From: an uncultured Megasphaera sp.
GTDB lineage: Bacteria > Bacillota > Negativicutes > Veillonellales > Megasphaeraceae
Assembly: GCA_900540735.1 (NCBI GenBank)
Contig: UQHB01000009.1
Span: 1 to 64,000, forward strand
Reading direction: 5' to 3'
DNA length: 64,000 nt
Below, piece by piece: positions 26,733 to 35,874 of the stretch. Below the pieces are notes generated by a model. That model was given only the letters and a program-made list of their open reading frames with translations, did not search any database and had not been told where the DNA came from. Position 1 is the stretch's first letter. Each line of letters starts with the position of its first letter. The position numbers and the translations under genes are program-made.

Positions 26733-28100
26733 ATGAAAGCATATGATACAGAAAAAAGTGCCTGGGCTCGGTTCACACCGGCACAGCGTGAAGCTATGGA
26801 AGCATATAGTAAAGACTATCGTCATTTCTTAGACAGTGCCCGCACAGAACGGCTGGCTAATAAAGAAATTATTCGCCAAGCCAAAGCCGCTGGGTTCCGT
26901 CCCCTCGATGATTTTACAACCATCCAGGCTGGCGACAAAGTATATTGGGACCAAAAAGGTAAATCGGTCCTCCTCGCCGTCATCGGCACTGAACCGATTG
27001 AAGCAGGCCTGAAGGTCGTTGGTTCTCACATCGATTGCCCGCGCCTCGATTTAAAAGTCATGCCTGTCGTCGAAAAAGACAAGCTCGTCTACTTCAAGAC
27101 GCACTACTACGGCGGCATTAAAAAATACCAATGGGTTTGCATGCCCTTATCCCTCGTCGGTGTGGTCTACACAGCAAAGGGTGAAAAAGTAGAAGTTTCT
27201 GTCGGTGAAGATCCAGATGATCCCGTATTATACATCAACGACATTCTGCCCCACCTCGGCAAAGACCAGGCAGCAAAAAAAGTTGGCGATGCCGTAACAG
27301 GCGAAATGCTCATGCCCATCATTGCGTCCCAGTCAGAAGAAGAAAAAACAAAACCCGCTCTCTTGAAGCTTTTAGAAGAAAAATACGGTATTGCCGAAGA
27401 AGACTTTGCTAGTGCCGAACTAGAAATCATTCCGGCCCAGAAGAGCCGTGAAGTGGGTCTCGACCGCTCTATGATTATGTCCCACGGCCACGACGACCGC
27501 GTTTGCTCATACGCCAACCTCGCCGGTATCCTCGCGGCGAAGAACACAGGCAAAACGCAAGTAGCCCTTTTTGCAGATAAAGAAGAAATTGGCTCCATGG
27601 GCAATACAGGCATGCAGTCTACGTATTTCCAAGACTTCATTGCTGAACTCTTAGCCCTCCAAGGCAAGAAAGAAGAACTCTACGTTCGCCGTACGCTCCG
27701 TCATACAGAAGTCCTCTCTGCTGACGTTGGCGCAGCCTACGACCCGGTCTTTGCGGAAGCCTATGATAAATCCAATTCGGCTCAGCTCGGCTATGGCATT
27801 TGCATTTGCAAATACACCGGTGCTCGCGGTAAAGCTGGCTGCAACGATGCCAATGCAGAATTCCTTGCTAAAGTCCGTCAGACCTTCAACGAAGCTGGCG
27901 CACCGTGGCAAGTTGGCGAACTCGGTAAAGTCGACCAAGGCGGCGGCGGTACGATTGCCTATATCTTGGCCGATTGGGGCTGCGAAGTCGTCGATTGCGG
28001 CGTAGCTATGCTTAGCATGCACGCACCTCTCGAACTCGTAGCAAAAGCCGACGCATACAGCGCATACCTCGCCTATAAGGCCTTCTTTGAAAGTAAATAA
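26733..28100 (+). CDS. M18 family aminopeptidase
   Basis: A 455-aa zinc aminopeptidase that trims N-terminal residues from cytosolic peptides. GSHIDCPRLDLK, HGHDDRVCSYA and ADKEEIGSMGNTG carry the metal ligands and catalytic residues of M18 enzymes, and a late AMLSMHAPLEL holds the last His. The start at 26733 (MKAYDTEKS) follows GAAGGAGGATTA; ten earlier in-frame residues overlap that ribosome site. Confidence 0.92.
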   Translation: MKAYDTEKSAWARFTPAQREAMEAYSKDYRHFLDSARTERLANKEIIRQAKAAGFRPLDDFTTIQAGDKVYWDQKGKSVLLAVIGTEPIEAGLKVVGSHIDCPRLDLKVMPVVEKDKLVYFKTHYYGGIKKYQWVCMPLSLVGVVYTAKGEKVEVSVGEDPDDPVLYINDILPHLGKDQAAKKVGDAVTGEMLMPIIASQSEEEKTKPALLKLLEEKYGIAEEDFASAELEIIPAQKSREVGLDRSMIMSHGHDDRVCSYANLAGILAAKNTGKTQVALFADKEEIGSMGNTGMQSTYFQDFIAELLALQGKKEELYVRRTLRHTEVLSADVGAAYDPVFAEAYDKSNSAQLGYGICICKYTGARGKAGCNDANAEFLAKVRQTFNEAGAPWQVGELGKVDQGGGGTIAYILADWGCEVVDCGVAMLSMHAPLELVAKADAYSAYLAYKAFFESK

Positions 28101-28103
28101 CCC

Positions 28104-28300
28104 TTGACATCTATAGGAACTCTTGCTATTCTATAGTTGAATCTTTGATATTCAAAGCAATCACCCCTTTCCGTCGCCGGTATGGGGATAGAAACGCAAC
28201 TATTATATCAAAATAGGATAATGCAGACAATAACGTATTATATGATAAGGCCCTGGTTGGCAAGAGGGGGAATCTTGCACAGCCAGGGCCTTATTATCTA
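28104..28300 (+). ncRNA. Candidate small structured RNA
   Basis: The gap between the M18 aminopeptidase and cyuA contains a good promoter, TTGACA (28104-28109), 17 bases, TATTCT (28127-28132). About 110 bases later there is a hairpin with 12-base arms (28245-28256 and 28283-28294) enclosing an inner gcaaga/tcttgc stem. No open reading frame is convincing. The hairpin lacks a clear T tract and may simply be the end of the cyuA transcript on the minus strand. This is a candidate only. Confidence 0.3.
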
Positions 28301-28311
28301 TTATGGAGGGA

Positions 28312-29619
28312 TTAACAGCAAGTTTTATTTTTGTGGAGCATAACGTTTAAGACTTCTGTATCGGTTTGAGTCATGCCATTGCAAGCAAGCATGCCGACGT
28401 TGCGAATCGATTCGTCTACATCGAAGGAAACGATACCATCATTACCACTAACACGGATTTTATCGAGGGCTAAGAGAACAGAACGGAACGCAGACGTACA
28501 AGCTGTGGCTACTTTCATGGAACAACTATTGGCTGCGCCGTCGCAGACCATGCCGACAGCATCGCCAATCATACTAGAAATAGCATAACTAATAGCTTCA
28601 ACTTTATTTTCTTTAGCCATGAGCCAAGCCATACCAGAAGCAGCACCCATAGCAGCCGTAATGGTCGCACAAAGAGCAGAAAGCTTCGGCAAGAACCCAT
28701 GAATATACACAGCCATGGCGTTAGCAAGAACGAGGGCACGGAGCCGTTCTTCGTCTGTTGCCTTGACGTAATCTGCAACAGTAACGACCGGCATAGTCGC
28801 CGCAATACCTTGGTTGCCAGAACCGGAATTGGTCATGGCCGGGTATTTTGCGCCGCCCATGCGCGCATCCGATGCGGCAACAGTACGGATAATGACTTGG
28901 TTCTGCAAGTCTTTGCCAATGAGGCCGTGTACTTGTTTCGATTCGAGAGCGTGGCCAATACCGAGACCATATTCACCAGTTAAGCCGACTTTCGATAATC
29001 GGTCATTTAAAATCTGGGAATCTCTGAGAAATTCAACTTCTGCCAAGGGAACTTGTTCGGCAAATTCGACGATTTCTGCAACAGACAAGCTCTGGAGAAA
29101 GGCATTTTTCCCTTCACTCGTATCTTCACCGCCTCCTGTAGCAGTAAAGATAGTTTTCCCATCTTTTTCGATACAAACGACGTTCGTATGGCTATCAGCA
29201 ATACAGACTTTGACCGTATGATTTGCACCAAGAACGGTTGCTTCAGAATACAAAACAGACTCTACTTCGTGGGCAATGCCGACGGTGACGCGGTTCATAT
29301 CGACCATTTCTTTAGCCTGAGCAATAAGGTCTTCCGGAATGCCTTCTAAGACTTGGAGACCTGCATCGGGATTGCCGCCAAGAGCGCCGGCAGCAGCGGC
29401 GATGAAAAGACCGTGACGGCCTGTGCCCGGCACCATAACGCCCATGCCATTTTTCATGAGATTAGCTGACACGCGGGCTTCAATGCCCTGGACAGGTTCG
29501 CCTAACTCCCGAGCCGCCGTAGCCGCGGCAAATGCCAACGACACGGGCTCGGTGCAACCTGTTGCGGGGACAACATCAGTATGTAAAATCGAGAGTAATT
29601 TTTTCCATGTTTCTTTCAT
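28312..29619 (-). CDS. cyuA: L-cysteine desulfidase (CyuA/YhaM, UPF0597 family)
   Basis: A 435-aa protein of the serine dehydratase alpha-like UPF0597 family. The TGCTEPVSLAFA block near the N-terminus and late cysteines (MVCDGAANSCSMK, MLACNGMTQ) fit a [4Fe-4S]-dependent lyase. Known members break cysteine to pyruvate, ammonia and sulfide. It lies 14 bases after a SdaC/CyuP-like permease and downstream of a YheO-type regulator, matching the cyu arrangement for anaerobic cysteine use. The last residues are KTCC. Confidence 0.85.
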   Translation of the reverse strand: MKETWKKLLSILHTDVVPATGCTEPVSLAFAAATAARELGEPVQGIEARVSANLMKNGMGVMVPGTGRHGLFIAAAAGALGGNPDAGLQVLEGIPEDLIAQAKEMVDMNRVTVGIAHEVESVLYSEATVLGANHTVKVCIADSHTNVVCIEKDGKTIFTATGGGEDTSEGKNAFLQSLSVAEIVEFAEQVPLAEVEFLRDSQILNDRLSKVGLTGEYGLGIGHALESKQVHGLIGKDLQNQVIIRTVAASDARMGGAKYPAMTNSGSGNQGIAATMPVVTVADYVKATDEERLRALVLANAMAVYIHGFLPKLSALCATITAAMGAASGMAWLMAKENKVEAISYAISSMIGDAVGMVCDGAANSCSMKVATACTSAFRSVLLALDKIRVSGNDGIVSFDVDESIRNVGMLACNGMTQTDTEVLNVMLHKNKTCC

Positions 29620-29633
29620 GGCGAACTCCTTTA

Positions 29634-30968
29634 TTATGCGAATGCCAAGAACGGCGAGAGGATTAAGAGGATACCTGCTAAGATAATCAGTTTTAAGCTA
29701 AAGTTTTTGTACTGTGCAAGCATAGGTACTTTGTACACAAGATATGCTGGAATGAGGCAGCCAACGAGACCAAAAATAGGACTGCAAATCGAGGTAAAGC
29801 TAAGAACCGGTGCGTTGAGCACAATAGCACCCCAAGCAACGAGGATAGCGAAAATGAGGATACCGTATTTTACTACGCCTTTGTTGATTCTTTCTTCCGG
29901 TAACATACGGCGCAGGCAGTTGAGAGCAATGCCGTGGCACGCTTCGCGGAAGCCCATGAAGACACTGAAGAAAGCCGTCATGACAGCGAAGATATTCAGG
30001 ATTAAGCTCATGTATTTAACCATAGCACCGTCAAAGCCTTGGGCTGCCATGGCGAGAGACGAAATATTCTGGGAATATGCCATTACAGCTTGGTCATGAC
30101 CCATAGCGAGGTTAAAGGACACAGCATAGAAGAAAACGACGACAAAGAGAATACCAAAGGCAATATTCATAGCACGAAGAGCTTTGTATTTCGCAACTTC
30201 AATGGATTTATTATGAGCTCTGTACGAAATAACCATAGGGCTCAAACTCTGTAAGAAGAGAATGGACGTAATCGTAAAGGGCAGCATAACGATCGTTTCT
30301 TTAATCAAATAGCCAAGGTCCGGGAAGGCACCGATGTTGTTGAAATCCCAGTGCTGAATCATAATGACGCCCATAACAGCGATGATGCCGATTTTGACGA
30401 GAACCATGCCGGTAGACAATTTAAAGAGGATTTTTTCCCCTTGTGATGCAAGAGCAACCAAAAGGCAAACGATAGCGAGGCCATAGAAAGGATTCGTCGA
30501 AAGAACCGTTTCCGTTACGCCGAAGGTATGCAAGAAGGACGCACTGTCATTGGTAATGGCCGTTGAGTAGACGAAGACCCAAATGACGAGCATAATGAAG
30601 TATAAGATACCGAGGAAGAATCCCCAGTTTTTCCCTAAATATCCGCCAATGATACTCGGATAATCTTCTGCTTTCGGTGCAGCTGCGAGGGTATTAATAA
30701 ATAACTTCTGGAATAAATACATTGCCGGGTAGCCAATAATCGAAGACAAGAGGAATACCCAAATCCCGACGAGGCCTACCTGTACAGGCAAGAAGACAAT
30801 CCCTGCACCAATAGCCATACCAATACTCATAATGACCCAGCCCCAGTCGGTGCTGTCAAAGCGAATGGCAGCTTTCCATTCCGTTTCAGTCATTCCTGCT
30901 TTTTCGGCACGCGTTAACTTACGGCCTTCTGCTTCTAGCTGTTTTGCGACTTCCATATCCATGGTCAT
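29634..30968 (-). CDS. cyuP: Serine/threonine- or cysteine-type amino acid permease (SdaC/CyuP-like)
   Basis: A 444-aa membrane transporter of the hydroxy/aromatic amino acid permease superfamily with about 11 transmembrane segments. A cytoplasmic N-terminal tail of about 40 residues precedes the first span (WGWVIMSIGMAIGAGIVFLPVQ, the unwound substrate helix). Because it sits directly in front of cyuA, cysteine is the most likely substrate; serine or threonine is the alternative. Confidence 0.82.
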   Translation of the reverse strand: MTMDMEVAKQLEAEGRKLTRAEKAGMTETEWKAAIRFDSTDWGWVIMSIGMAIGAGIVFLPVQVGLVGIWVFLLSSIIGYPAMYLFQKLFINTLAAAPKAEDYPSIIGGYLGKNWGFFLGILYFIMLVIWVFVYSTAITNDSASFLHTFGVTETVLSTNPFYGLAIVCLLVALASQGEKILFKLSTGMVLVKIGIIAVMGVIMIQHWDFNNIGAFPDLGYLIKETIVMLPFTITSILFLQSLSPMVISYRAHNKSIEVAKYKALRAMNIAFGILFVVVFFYAVSFNLAMGHDQAVMAYSQNISSLAMAAQGFDGAMVKYMSLILNIFAVMTAFFSVFMGFREACHGIALNCLRRMLPEERINKGVVKYGILIFAILVAWGAIVLNAPVLSFTSICSPIFGLVGCLIPAYLVYKVPMLAQYKNFSLKLIILAGILLILSPFLAFA

Positions 30969-31009
30969 CCATCTCCTTTAGTAGATAATGTAATACTTGC
31001 ACTGTCTGC

Positions 31010-31678
31010 TTAGTGACGAATCCGATTGAGATACCGGTAAATCGTCGGCTCTGACACGCCTAAGGTTTCCGCTAAAATCGGAATGCCTCCTTTTAAGAGA
31101 AACAACCCATCTTGATTGAGGTTTTCAATGAGTTGGACCCGTTCGTCCATAGAAAGCCGATCTGGCGCGACGGGATAGGCAGCGAGCCGTTTGGCAATCA
31201 TGTTCGTAATCGTGTCTCCGGCCGTTTTGTAGAGCGTTTCTACAGCTTTTACAGGCTGCCGCGGCACAGGCTCTTGCGGTGCAAAATCATCGACATGCAA
31301 CCCATGCAAGATGTTTTCATCAATCATGGCCCGTGCGTCCAAGTACGGCTGGACATCATAATTCAGACAGAGAACGCCGACGACAGTACCGTCAGCATCC
31401 TTGATGAAGTACGACGAAGAACGGAAAATGTGGCCGTTGCTCGCTTTGCCGTGATAATCGACGACAAATTGGGCTTGCTCTTGTTTTTCTTGCTGCATCA
31501 GTTTTAAGACAAAATCCGTTGCGGGCCCACCGACTTTACGGCCGCTCAAATGTCCATTGGCAATAGCCACGATGGAGTGTTCTGCATTCGTCAGGTCATG
31601 TAACACAACTTCACAATGTTTGCCTAAGGCTTGTCCTAAAAACTCGACCAATGGGATGTAGCTATCTAAGATTCCCAT
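31010..31678 (-). CDS. YheO-type PAS/HTH transcriptional regulator of the cysteine operon
   Basis: A 222-aa regulator. The N-terminal YheO PAS-like domain contains CEVVLHDLTNAEHSIVAIANGH and is followed by a conserved GHIFRSSSYFIKD stretch. The C-terminal helix-turn-helix ends with LAETLGVSEPTIYRYLNRIR. The start at 31678 is set by GAGGAGG 6 bases upstream. It is the first gene ahead of the permease and cyuA in the same direction, so it probably controls cysteine catabolism and itself. Its own promoter overlaps a 12-bp palindrome. Confidence 0.85.
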   Translation of the reverse strand: MGILDSYIPLVEFLGQALGKHCEVVLHDLTNAEHSIVAIANGHLSGRKVGGPATDFVLKLMQQEKQEQAQFVVDYHGKASNGHIFRSSSYFIKDADGTVVGVLCLNYDVQPYLDARAMIDENILHGLHVDDFAPQEPVPRQPVKAVETLYKTAGDTITNMIAKRLAAYPVAPDRLSMDERVQLIENLNQDGLFLLKGGIPILAETLGVSEPTIYRYLNRIRH

Positions 31679-31706
31679 AACCATCCTCCTCTCTCGTGTT
31701 AATAAA

Positions 31707-31735
31707 ATCTTATCATGATAATAATTTATTTGCAA
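31707..31735 (-). promoter_or_regulatory. Promoter of the cyu-type operon with overlapping palindrome
   Basis: On the minus strand TTGCAA (complement of 31730-31735), 17 bases, TAAGAT (complement of 31707-31712). A perfect palindrome ttatcatgataa (31710-31721) overlaps the -10 side, a plausible operator. Otherwise 31679-31916 holds only AT-rich intergenic sequence and the ggt terminator. Confidence 0.55.
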
Positions 31736-31862
31736 CAGGCCATTATGAACTTCATAAATAAAAAATAAATTGCCCATTGAGACAGTGCATTTCTAAAGGA
31801 TTTTCCAATCTTTACAAATAATTTTACAGTATGACAATAATCAATTTTTATCATATATAAAG

Positions 31863-31898
31863 AAAGGGTATTACACTGATAAAAGTGTAATACCCTTT
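31863..31898 (-). terminator. Terminator of the gamma-glutamyltransferase gene
   Basis: Perfect 15-base arms (31863-31877 and 31884-31898) around a 6-base loop, 18 bases past the stop. Confidence 0.8.
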
Positions 31899-31916
31899 AT
31901 GCATAATGTGATAAAT

Positions 31917-33524
31917 TTACCAAACAGCAACGGTGCCATCGGCACGCGGTTCCGTAGCACCCATGAGGACACCTGCTGCATTACGCCAAATAATCTGGCC
32001 GCGCCCGAAGTTTGTACAATCAGGCTGAACAGTAATTTCATGGCCTCTCGCACGTAAGGCCTCTACAATTTCTACAGGCACACCTGATTCGAGTTCGATG
32101 CCCTTGCCGCCAATCCACTGCCACCGCGGCGCATCAAGTGCAGCTTGGGGATTGAGGTGGTAATCAATCGTATTCATGACCACTTGCATCTGCCCTTGAG
32201 GCTGCATGAAGCCGCCCATAACCCCGAACGGCCCAATAGGCTGGCCCTCTTTCGTGAGGAAGCCCGGAATAATAGTGTGATACGATTTTTTCCGAGGGCC
32301 AACGTAATTATCACTACTAGGATTCATACTAAAGTTAGCCCCTCTATCGCTGAGCGCAATGCCGTAGCTAGGAATGACGATGCCTGAGCCAAAGCCTTCG
32401 TAGTTACTTTGGATATATGACACCATGTTACCTTCGCCGTCAGCCGTACATAAGTAGACCGTGCCGCCACTACGAGGATCAATGGGCTTCGGCATGATGG
32501 CCGTATCCGTAATGAGATTACGTCGTGCTGCTGCATATTTTTCAGACAACCAGTAGTCGACGCTCGTCTTCATGAAACGTGGGTCTGCAATATAGGTCTT
32601 CCCATCGGTAAAGGCCAATTTCATGGCTTCGATTTGACAGTGGAAGGATTCGTTCGTATCGCGCGCTGTAAACGTAAACCCCTGGGCAATGTTCAGGGCC
32701 ATCAAGACGACAAGGCCATGTCCATTAGGTGGAATTTCCCAGACATCATAGCCTCGATAGTTCGTGTGAATCGGCTCTACCCATTGGGGCGTATAACCTG
32801 TCAAATCTTCTTTACGAATAAGTCCGCCCGTTTCTTTCGCCCATTGGTCAATAGCCTCTGCCATTTCGCCTTCATACATACTGCGGCACTGGCTGTCCCG
32901 TAAGAGGCGCAGCGATTTCGCATGGTCCGGCAAGGTCAGAATATCCCCTGGCTGCGGTGCCTGGCCGTGGGGATAGAAAGTCTCAAAGAGGCCGAAAAAG
33001 GCTTTTTCATGCGCATAAGGCGTAAAGGTTTCTAAGCTTTCTTGCAGTAAATGAGCTAACGTCGGCATGACGGCGTAGCCTTGTTCAGCATACTGAATGG
33101 CTGGCTCAAAGAGTGCTGCAAAAGGTAATTTGCCAAACTGCTTGTGAATCTCTGCCCACGCAGCCGGTGCGCCCGGTACCATGACCGGCAGCCAGCCTCG
33201 TTTGGGCACTTCGTCGTACCCTTGCCCTTTCACGGCCTCCACCGTAAGAGCTGCCGGTGAATAGCCGCTGCCGTTAAGGCCATGTAATTTGCCTTTCGTC
33301 CAAATCAAGGCGAAAGCATCACTGCCGAGGCCATTACTGGTCGGCTCCAAAACCGTTAACGCCATGGCCGTCGCCAGAGCTGCATCAATGGCGTTGCCCC
33401 CTTGTTTGAGCATATCCAGTCCCGCTTGGGCCGCTAAGGTCTGGGATGTGCAGACCATGCCACGACGGCTGTAGACGACTTCGCGCCGCGATGGATATGG
33501 ATAATATTGTGCATCAAATTGCAT
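31917..33524 (-). CDS. Gamma-glutamyltransferase family protein
   Basis: A 535-aa Ntn-hydrolase precursor that self-cleaves before a conserved Thr, here in SGGTVYLCTADGEGNMVSYIQS. The large-subunit part has GGNAIDAALATAMALTVLEP and the small-subunit part the late GGFMQPQGQMQVV block. It lacks a signal peptide, so this is the cytoplasmic YwrD-like form, not the periplasmic Ggt. It would hydrolyse gamma-glutamyl compounds such as glutathione, plausibly feeding cysteine to the neighbouring operon (inference). Confidence 0.88.
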   Translation of the reverse strand: MQFDAQYYPYPSRREVVYSRRGMVCTSQTLAAQAGLDMLKQGGNAIDAALATAMALTVLEPTSNGLGSDAFALIWTKGKLHGLNGSGYSPAALTVEAVKGQGYDEVPKRGWLPVMVPGAPAAWAEIHKQFGKLPFAALFEPAIQYAEQGYAVMPTLAHLLQESLETFTPYAHEKAFFGLFETFYPHGQAPQPGDILTLPDHAKSLRLLRDSQCRSMYEGEMAEAIDQWAKETGGLIRKEDLTGYTPQWVEPIHTNYRGYDVWEIPPNGHGLVVLMALNIAQGFTFTARDTNESFHCQIEAMKLAFTDGKTYIADPRFMKTSVDYWLSEKYAAARRNLITDTAIMPKPIDPRSGGTVYLCTADGEGNMVSYIQSNYEGFGSGIVIPSYGIALSDRGANFSMNPSSDNYVGPRKKSYHTIIPGFLTKEGQPIGPFGVMGGFMQPQGQMQVVMNTIDYHLNPQAALDAPRWQWIGGKGIELESGVPVEIVEALRARGHEITVQPDCTNFGRGQIIWRNAAGVLMGATEPRADGTVAVW

Positions 33525-33688
33525 CGTATCCCTCCTTTAATAGAATCTCTCCTTATACTATACCACGAAATTTATTTTCTATTGTAAAAAAATTTTACAT
33601 AATACATCTTCACTTCGAGAGTATTTACCGATATAATAAGAGTGCATCTTACGCACGTACAATTTGGAATACGAAGGAGGGCTACGTC

Positions 33689-34579
33689 GTGAAGCGATGC
33701 ATGCTAATCGTCAATCCTACAGCCGGACGAGAACGGGCAAAATATCATAAAGACGCGCTAAAACTACAGTTAGAACATAAATTTGATACTGTCGAATTGC
33801 GGCTCACCCAAAAGGGCGGTGACGCTACGGCTTGGGCCAAAGAAGCGGCCTTGACGGGCTTTGATGCAGTCTTTTGCATGGGCGGCGATGGGACACTCAA
33901 CGAGACCATTAACGGCCTTGCCCATGCGAATCAGCCCATTCAGTTTGGCTTTATCCCTATGGGGACAGTCAACGATTTAGCGCGGGCCTTAAATATTCCT
34001 CTCCACCCGGAAGCAGCCATTGCGATGCTCGCCCATTCCCGTACAGTCCCAGTAGATATTGGCAAAGCCAATAACCGCTACTTCGTCAATACCATTGCAG
34101 CTGGGATTATGCCTGATGCTGTAGGCCATGTATCGATTGAACAAAAGACACGACTCGGCCCGCTAGCTTATTTTTTGACAGGCATTAAAGCTATGCAAAG
34201 CCACAAAACGTCGCTCTACAAGATTGAAACGCCTACGAATACGACGGTCTTCCGCTCGCCTTTAGTCGTGGCGATGCTCACCAATTCGGTCGGCAGTTTC
34301 CGCAACATTGCACCAGACGCGCGCGTGGACGACGGTAAAATTTGGCTTGCTGTCTTCAAAGATTTTAATTACTTAGACATTCTCAAGATGATACCGGAAT
34401 TTTTAGCTGGTACGCCAGTCAGTCCGGAATTTATGAATCTCTTCACCGTAACGAAAGCAAAGATTTCCCTTCTCGACAACGAACCACTGTCTACTAATAT
34501 GGATGGCGACGAAGGACCGTCGTTCCCTTTAGAAATCGAAGTATTGCCCTCATTTTTACAAGTATACGTACCTGATTAA
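33689..34579 (+). CDS. Diacylglycerol kinase / lipid kinase family protein
   Basis: A 296-aa YegS/DgkB-like kinase. The nucleotide-binding GGDGTLNETINGL loop, the MLIVNPTAGRE start and GTVNDLARAL are diagnostic. GTG at 33689 is chosen because GAAGGAGGG stands 8 bases upstream; a longer open frame reaching 33446 runs antisense through the neighbouring gene and is not plausible. It probably phosphorylates a membrane lipid. Confidence 0.88.
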   Translation: MKRCMLIVNPTAGRERAKYHKDALKLQLEHKFDTVELRLTQKGGDATAWAKEAALTGFDAVFCMGGDGTLNETINGLAHANQPIQFGFIPMGTVNDLARALNIPLHPEAAIAMLAHSRTVPVDIGKANNRYFVNTIAAGIMPDAVGHVSIEQKTRLGPLAYFLTGIKAMQSHKTSLYKIETPTNTTVFRSPLVVAMLTNSVGSFRNIAPDARVDDGKIWLAVFKDFNYLDILKMIPEFLAGTPVSPEFMNLFTVTKAKISLLDNEPLSTNMDGDEGPSFPLEIEVLPSFLQVYVPD

Positions 34580-34593
34580 TCTCTAATACAAGC

Positions 34594-34626
34594 AAAATGG
34601 ACGCTCTAAGGCGTCCATTTTTTTAT
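34594..34626 (+). terminator. Terminator of the lipid kinase gene
   Basis: Eleven-base arms around TCTAAG, followed by seven T residues. Confidence 0.85.
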
Positions 34627-34641
34627 CTCTTTTTTACATAC

Positions 34642-34671
34642 AAAAAAGAGACTACCTTGCGATAGTCTCTT
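34642..34671 (-). terminator. Terminator of the rpsF-ssb-rpsR operon
   Basis: A hairpin of about nine base pairs (gagactac/gtagtctc type) followed on the minus strand by six T residues, 13 bases past rpsR. Confidence 0.75.
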
Positions 34672-34683
34672 ATATAGTCGCTA

Positions 34684-34914
34684 TTATTCAGCTGTGTACG
34701 GAAGTAAAGCGATAGCTCTAGCCCGTTTGATAGCAACAGTAAGTTTACGCTGATGTTTAGCGCAAACGCCGGAAATACGGCGCGGTAAAATTTTACCACG
34801 TTCTGTTGTGAAACGGCGAAGCTTTGCAATATCTTTGTAGTCGATCTGGTCTGCATGATCTACGCAGAAGTTGCAAACTTTTCTTCTCGGTTTTCTCGAG
34901 CGTTCTCTTCTCAT
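34684..34914 (-). CDS. rpsR: 30S ribosomal protein S18
   Basis: A 76-aa ribosomal protein with the N-terminal RKPRRKVCNFCVDH zinc-ribbon-like start, IDYKDIAKLRRF and RISGVCAKHQRKLTVAIKRAR. The CxxC and later Cys suggest the zinc-binding form. It is the last gene of the rpsF-ssb-rpsR operon. Confidence 0.97.
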   Translation of the reverse strand: MRRERSRKPRRKVCNFCVDHADQIDYKDIAKLRRFTTERGKILPRRISGVCAKHQRKLTVAIKRARAIALLPYTAE

Positions 34915-34955
34915 GTATTATGTCCTCCTTCAAAAATTAAGAAGGGTTATTGACA

Positions 34956-35402
34956 TTAAAATGGGATTTCTTCATCACTAGCATCAGAGCCCATGCTGCC
35001 AAAGCCTGCATTCGATGTAGCTGGTTGCGGTGCCAGCGCACTCGTATGCGGAGCCGGTACAGTGCCCTGACTGTGTTCAGAACCCAATGTCTGTGCAACT
35101 AAATCGCAAACGACTTCTGTGCGATACCGTTTCTGGCCATCTTGCCCTTCGTAGGAACGAACGGAAATACGGCCCTGAACGAATACGCGGCTGCCTTTTG
35201 CTAAACTGTTGCCACAGTTTTCCGCCAAATTACCCCAAGCAACACAAGGAATAAAATCAGTTAATTCGCGCTGTTCTGTGCTGCCAGCTGGTACGTACGT
35301 ACGGGTGCAGGCAACGGTGAACATAGCCACAGCTCTGCCAGTTTTGGTAAAACGGATTTCCGGGTCACGCGCTAAGTTTCCTAATAATTGTACTGAATTC
35401 AT
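34956..35402 (-). CDS. ssb: Single-stranded DNA-binding protein
   Basis: A 148-aa OB-fold protein. MNSVQLLGNLARDPEIRFTKTGRAVAMFTVA is the standard SSB start, and the acidic tail SDEEIPF recruits partner proteins. It lies between rpsF and rpsR as in most Firmicutes. Confidence 0.96.
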   Translation of the reverse strand: MNSVQLLGNLARDPEIRFTKTGRAVAMFTVACTRTYVPAGSTEQRELTDFIPCVAWGNLAENCGNSLAKGSRVFVQGRISVRSYEGQDGQKRYRTEVVCDLVAQTLGSEHSQGTVPAPHTSALAPQPATSNAGFGSMGSDASDEEIPF

Positions 35403-35418
35403 ACCTTTTTGCCTCCGG

Positions 35419-35703
35419 TTATTCGTCGATCTTGACGATCAAGTGTTTCAGGATTTCGTCACGGATTTTGATTACGCGGTCGATTTCTTTGATAACTTCA
35501 GGTTCAGCTTCAAAGTTGATCAATACGTAATTGCCATCGTTCTGTTTTTTAACAGGATATGCTAAATGGCGTTTCCCCCAACGATCTACCTTTTCAATTT
35601 TAGCACCGTTCTTTGTGAGCAAATCAGATACAAACGTAACGATTGGATCTACTTCTGCTTCTTCTAAAGGACGAGCGATAAACATGACTTCGTACTTGTT
35701 CAC
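35419..35703 (-). CDS. rpsF: 30S ribosomal protein S6
   Basis: A 94-aa protein with NKYEVMFIARPLEE, WGKRHLAYPVKKQNDGNYVLINF and the arginine-containing IDRVIKIRDEILKHL helix. It is the first gene of the operon, 16 bases before ssb. Confidence 0.97.
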   Translation of the reverse strand: MNKYEVMFIARPLEEAEVDPIVTFVSDLLTKNGAKIEKVDRWGKRHLAYPVKKQNDGNYVLINFEAEPEVIKEIDRVIKIRDEILKHLIVKIDE

Positions 35704-35807
35704 GAAATCACCTCCTCTTTTGGACTTATGACCCTTCCCAAAGAAGGGCTAGGAGCTTGATGCAGTTCAAGCTTTTTGATTATATCATACTGCTTCATAA
35801 ATTTCAA
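35704..35807 (-). promoter_or_regulatory. rpsF promoter and leader, possible S6:S18 site
   Basis: Minus-strand TTGAAA (complement of 35802-35807), 17 bases, TATAAT (complement of 35779-35784). The leader of about 70 bases holds two hairpins, agcttgaa/ttcaagct-like (35754-35773) and cccttctttgggaaggg (35731-35747). S6:S18-binding leaders are common here in Firmicutes, but I cannot confirm the motif. Confidence 0.55.
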
Positions 35808-35874
35808 CTCTTTTTATAGAGAATTAGACGTGTTACAGTAGAACTAATTATTGTGAACGAAGGGAGACAATACC

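Noticed and set aside
28150..28190. CRISPR-like repeat ending in gatagaaac
   Set aside because: Only one copy is present and there is no array or cas gene.
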